Part shown: positions 13,960 through 14,220 of the stretch, piece by piece
How positions within the stretch are numbered: position 1 is the first letter of the stretch
Layout: every line of letters begins with the position of its first letter
Source: RGIG4140 sp045655105
Lineage (GTDB): Bacteria > Pseudomonadota > Alphaproteobacteria > CAAHEQ01 > UBA3637
NCBI GenBank assembly: GCA_045655105.1
Contig: JAZOOQ010000002.1
Location: forward strand, 1-14,220
Direction of reading: 5' to 3'
DNA length: 14,220 nucleotides
The notes under the pieces: model-generated
Seen by the model: the letters and a program-made list of their open reading frames with translations, nothing else
What the model was told of the DNA's origin: nothing
The model's database searches: none
Position numbers and translations under genes: made by a program

Positions 13960-14067
13960 ATGCTTTTTTGCTTTTGCAAAAACAGCCTCCCTTCGTTCGG
14001 CGACCTTTGTCCGCCTCTCTGCGCCGAACCCCTTGGGTTCTTAACCCCCGCGCACCACACTATTTAT
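13960..14067. repeat. GC-rich non-coding element 2
   Basis: A GC-rich island like the one at 11300-11421. GTTCGGCG (13995-14002) pairs perfectly with CGCCGAAC (14022-14029) around 19 nt. GAACCC and GGGTTC (14026-14031 and 14035-14040) form a second hairpin that competes for the same strand. ATAGTGT (about 13940-13946) and ACACTAT (14056-14062) enclose the whole. The similarity to element 1 is loose (CYTCCCTT near the start, GTCCG in the middle), while the following terminators are almost the same. It is probably a dispersed repeat or a structured RNA; coding is unlikely. Confidence 0.5.
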
Positions 14068-14101
14068 AAAAAAAACCACCCGCAAGGGGTGGTGTTTTTA
14101 T
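14068..14101. terminator. bidirectional terminator, twin of 11422-11453
   Basis: CCACCC (14076-14081) pairs with GGGTGG (14087-14092), loop GCAAG, with A8 before and GTTTTTAT after. It differs from 11422-11453 essentially only in the five loop bases. Confidence 0.85.
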
Positions 14102-14117
14102 GCGTGTAGGAAATGGG

Positions 14118-14204
14118 TTACTGTTCCTTGCGCTGGGATTGTAAATTGGCTAAAGCACAATTTATCCCTTGGTTTATTTCATAAATCCGCGGGACGCCTT
14201 TTTT
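14118..14204 (-). other. short open stretch at the window edge, possibly a coding remnant
   Basis: On the minus strand, a 28-codon frame runs into a TAA at 14118-14120 just before the terminator at 14068-14101. Its translation (GVPRIYEINQG, CALANLQSQRKEQ) looks protein-like. It has no start codon in frame: a TGA at 14205-14207 blocks it, although an ATG one frame away sits just before an A7 run, so one indel there would give a 29-codon ORF. This may be a repeat-borne fragment, a pseudogene tail or chance. Confidence 0.25.
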
Positions 14205-14220
14205 TCATAAAAAAAAAACA

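Noticed and set aside
13960..14101. Integron attC site
   Set aside because: No paired RYYYAAC / GTTRRRY core sites are found at the ends, and no integrase is in the window.

Overview
The window is AT-rich DNA from a Gram-negative bacterium. It carries two large classical autotransporters, each with a signal peptide, a GGA[IL]/FxxN repeat passenger and a C-terminal beta-barrel ending in Phe. Low GC, an ankyrin-repeat protein and chlamydial Pmp-like repeats suggest a host-associated, low-GC lineage. A gut- or host-associated alphaproteobacterium is my guess; no rRNA or housekeeping gene is present to confirm it.

Layout: (1) 1-291 holds short tandem repeats, one copy of a dispersed 44-bp repeat and a terminator. 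(2) 292-2643 (-) is autotransporter 1, read from a recognisable promoter at about 2679-2708. (3) 2888-5609 (+) is an ankyrin-repeat protein followed 49 bp later by a four-EF-hand protein; neither has a signal peptide. (4) 5610-7040 holds the second copy of the 44-bp repeat, a small ORF with a very strong ribosome-binding site, a membrane-anchored protein with its own promoter, and a terminator. (5) 7085-7705 (-) is a NADAR-like protein. (6) 7706-8235 is gene-free but contains a foldable leader ending in a strong intrinsic terminator only 18 nt before autotransporter 2. (7) 8236-11196 (+) is autotransporter 2, a paralogue of the first. (8) 11300-11453 and 13960-14101 are two GC-rich elements ending in nearly identical bidirectional terminators. 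They bracket a three-gene block: a Nudix hydrolase overlapping a P-loop kinase-ASCH fusion (both -), and a divergent unknown gene (+). The divergent spacer carries a 47-bp tandem duplication that also duplicates a promoter.

Working picture: surface proteins (two autotransporters, an anchored protein) are interleaved with possible cytosolic or effector-like proteins (ankyrin, EF-hand) and small nucleotide/ADP-ribose-type enzymes (NADAR-like, Nudix, kinase-ASCH). This is accessory rather than core genome. The two most promising novelties are the apparent conditional terminator in front of autotransporter 2 and the Nudix/kinase-ASCH/unknown cassette framed by similar elements. All functional statements come from reading the sequence; no database search was possible.
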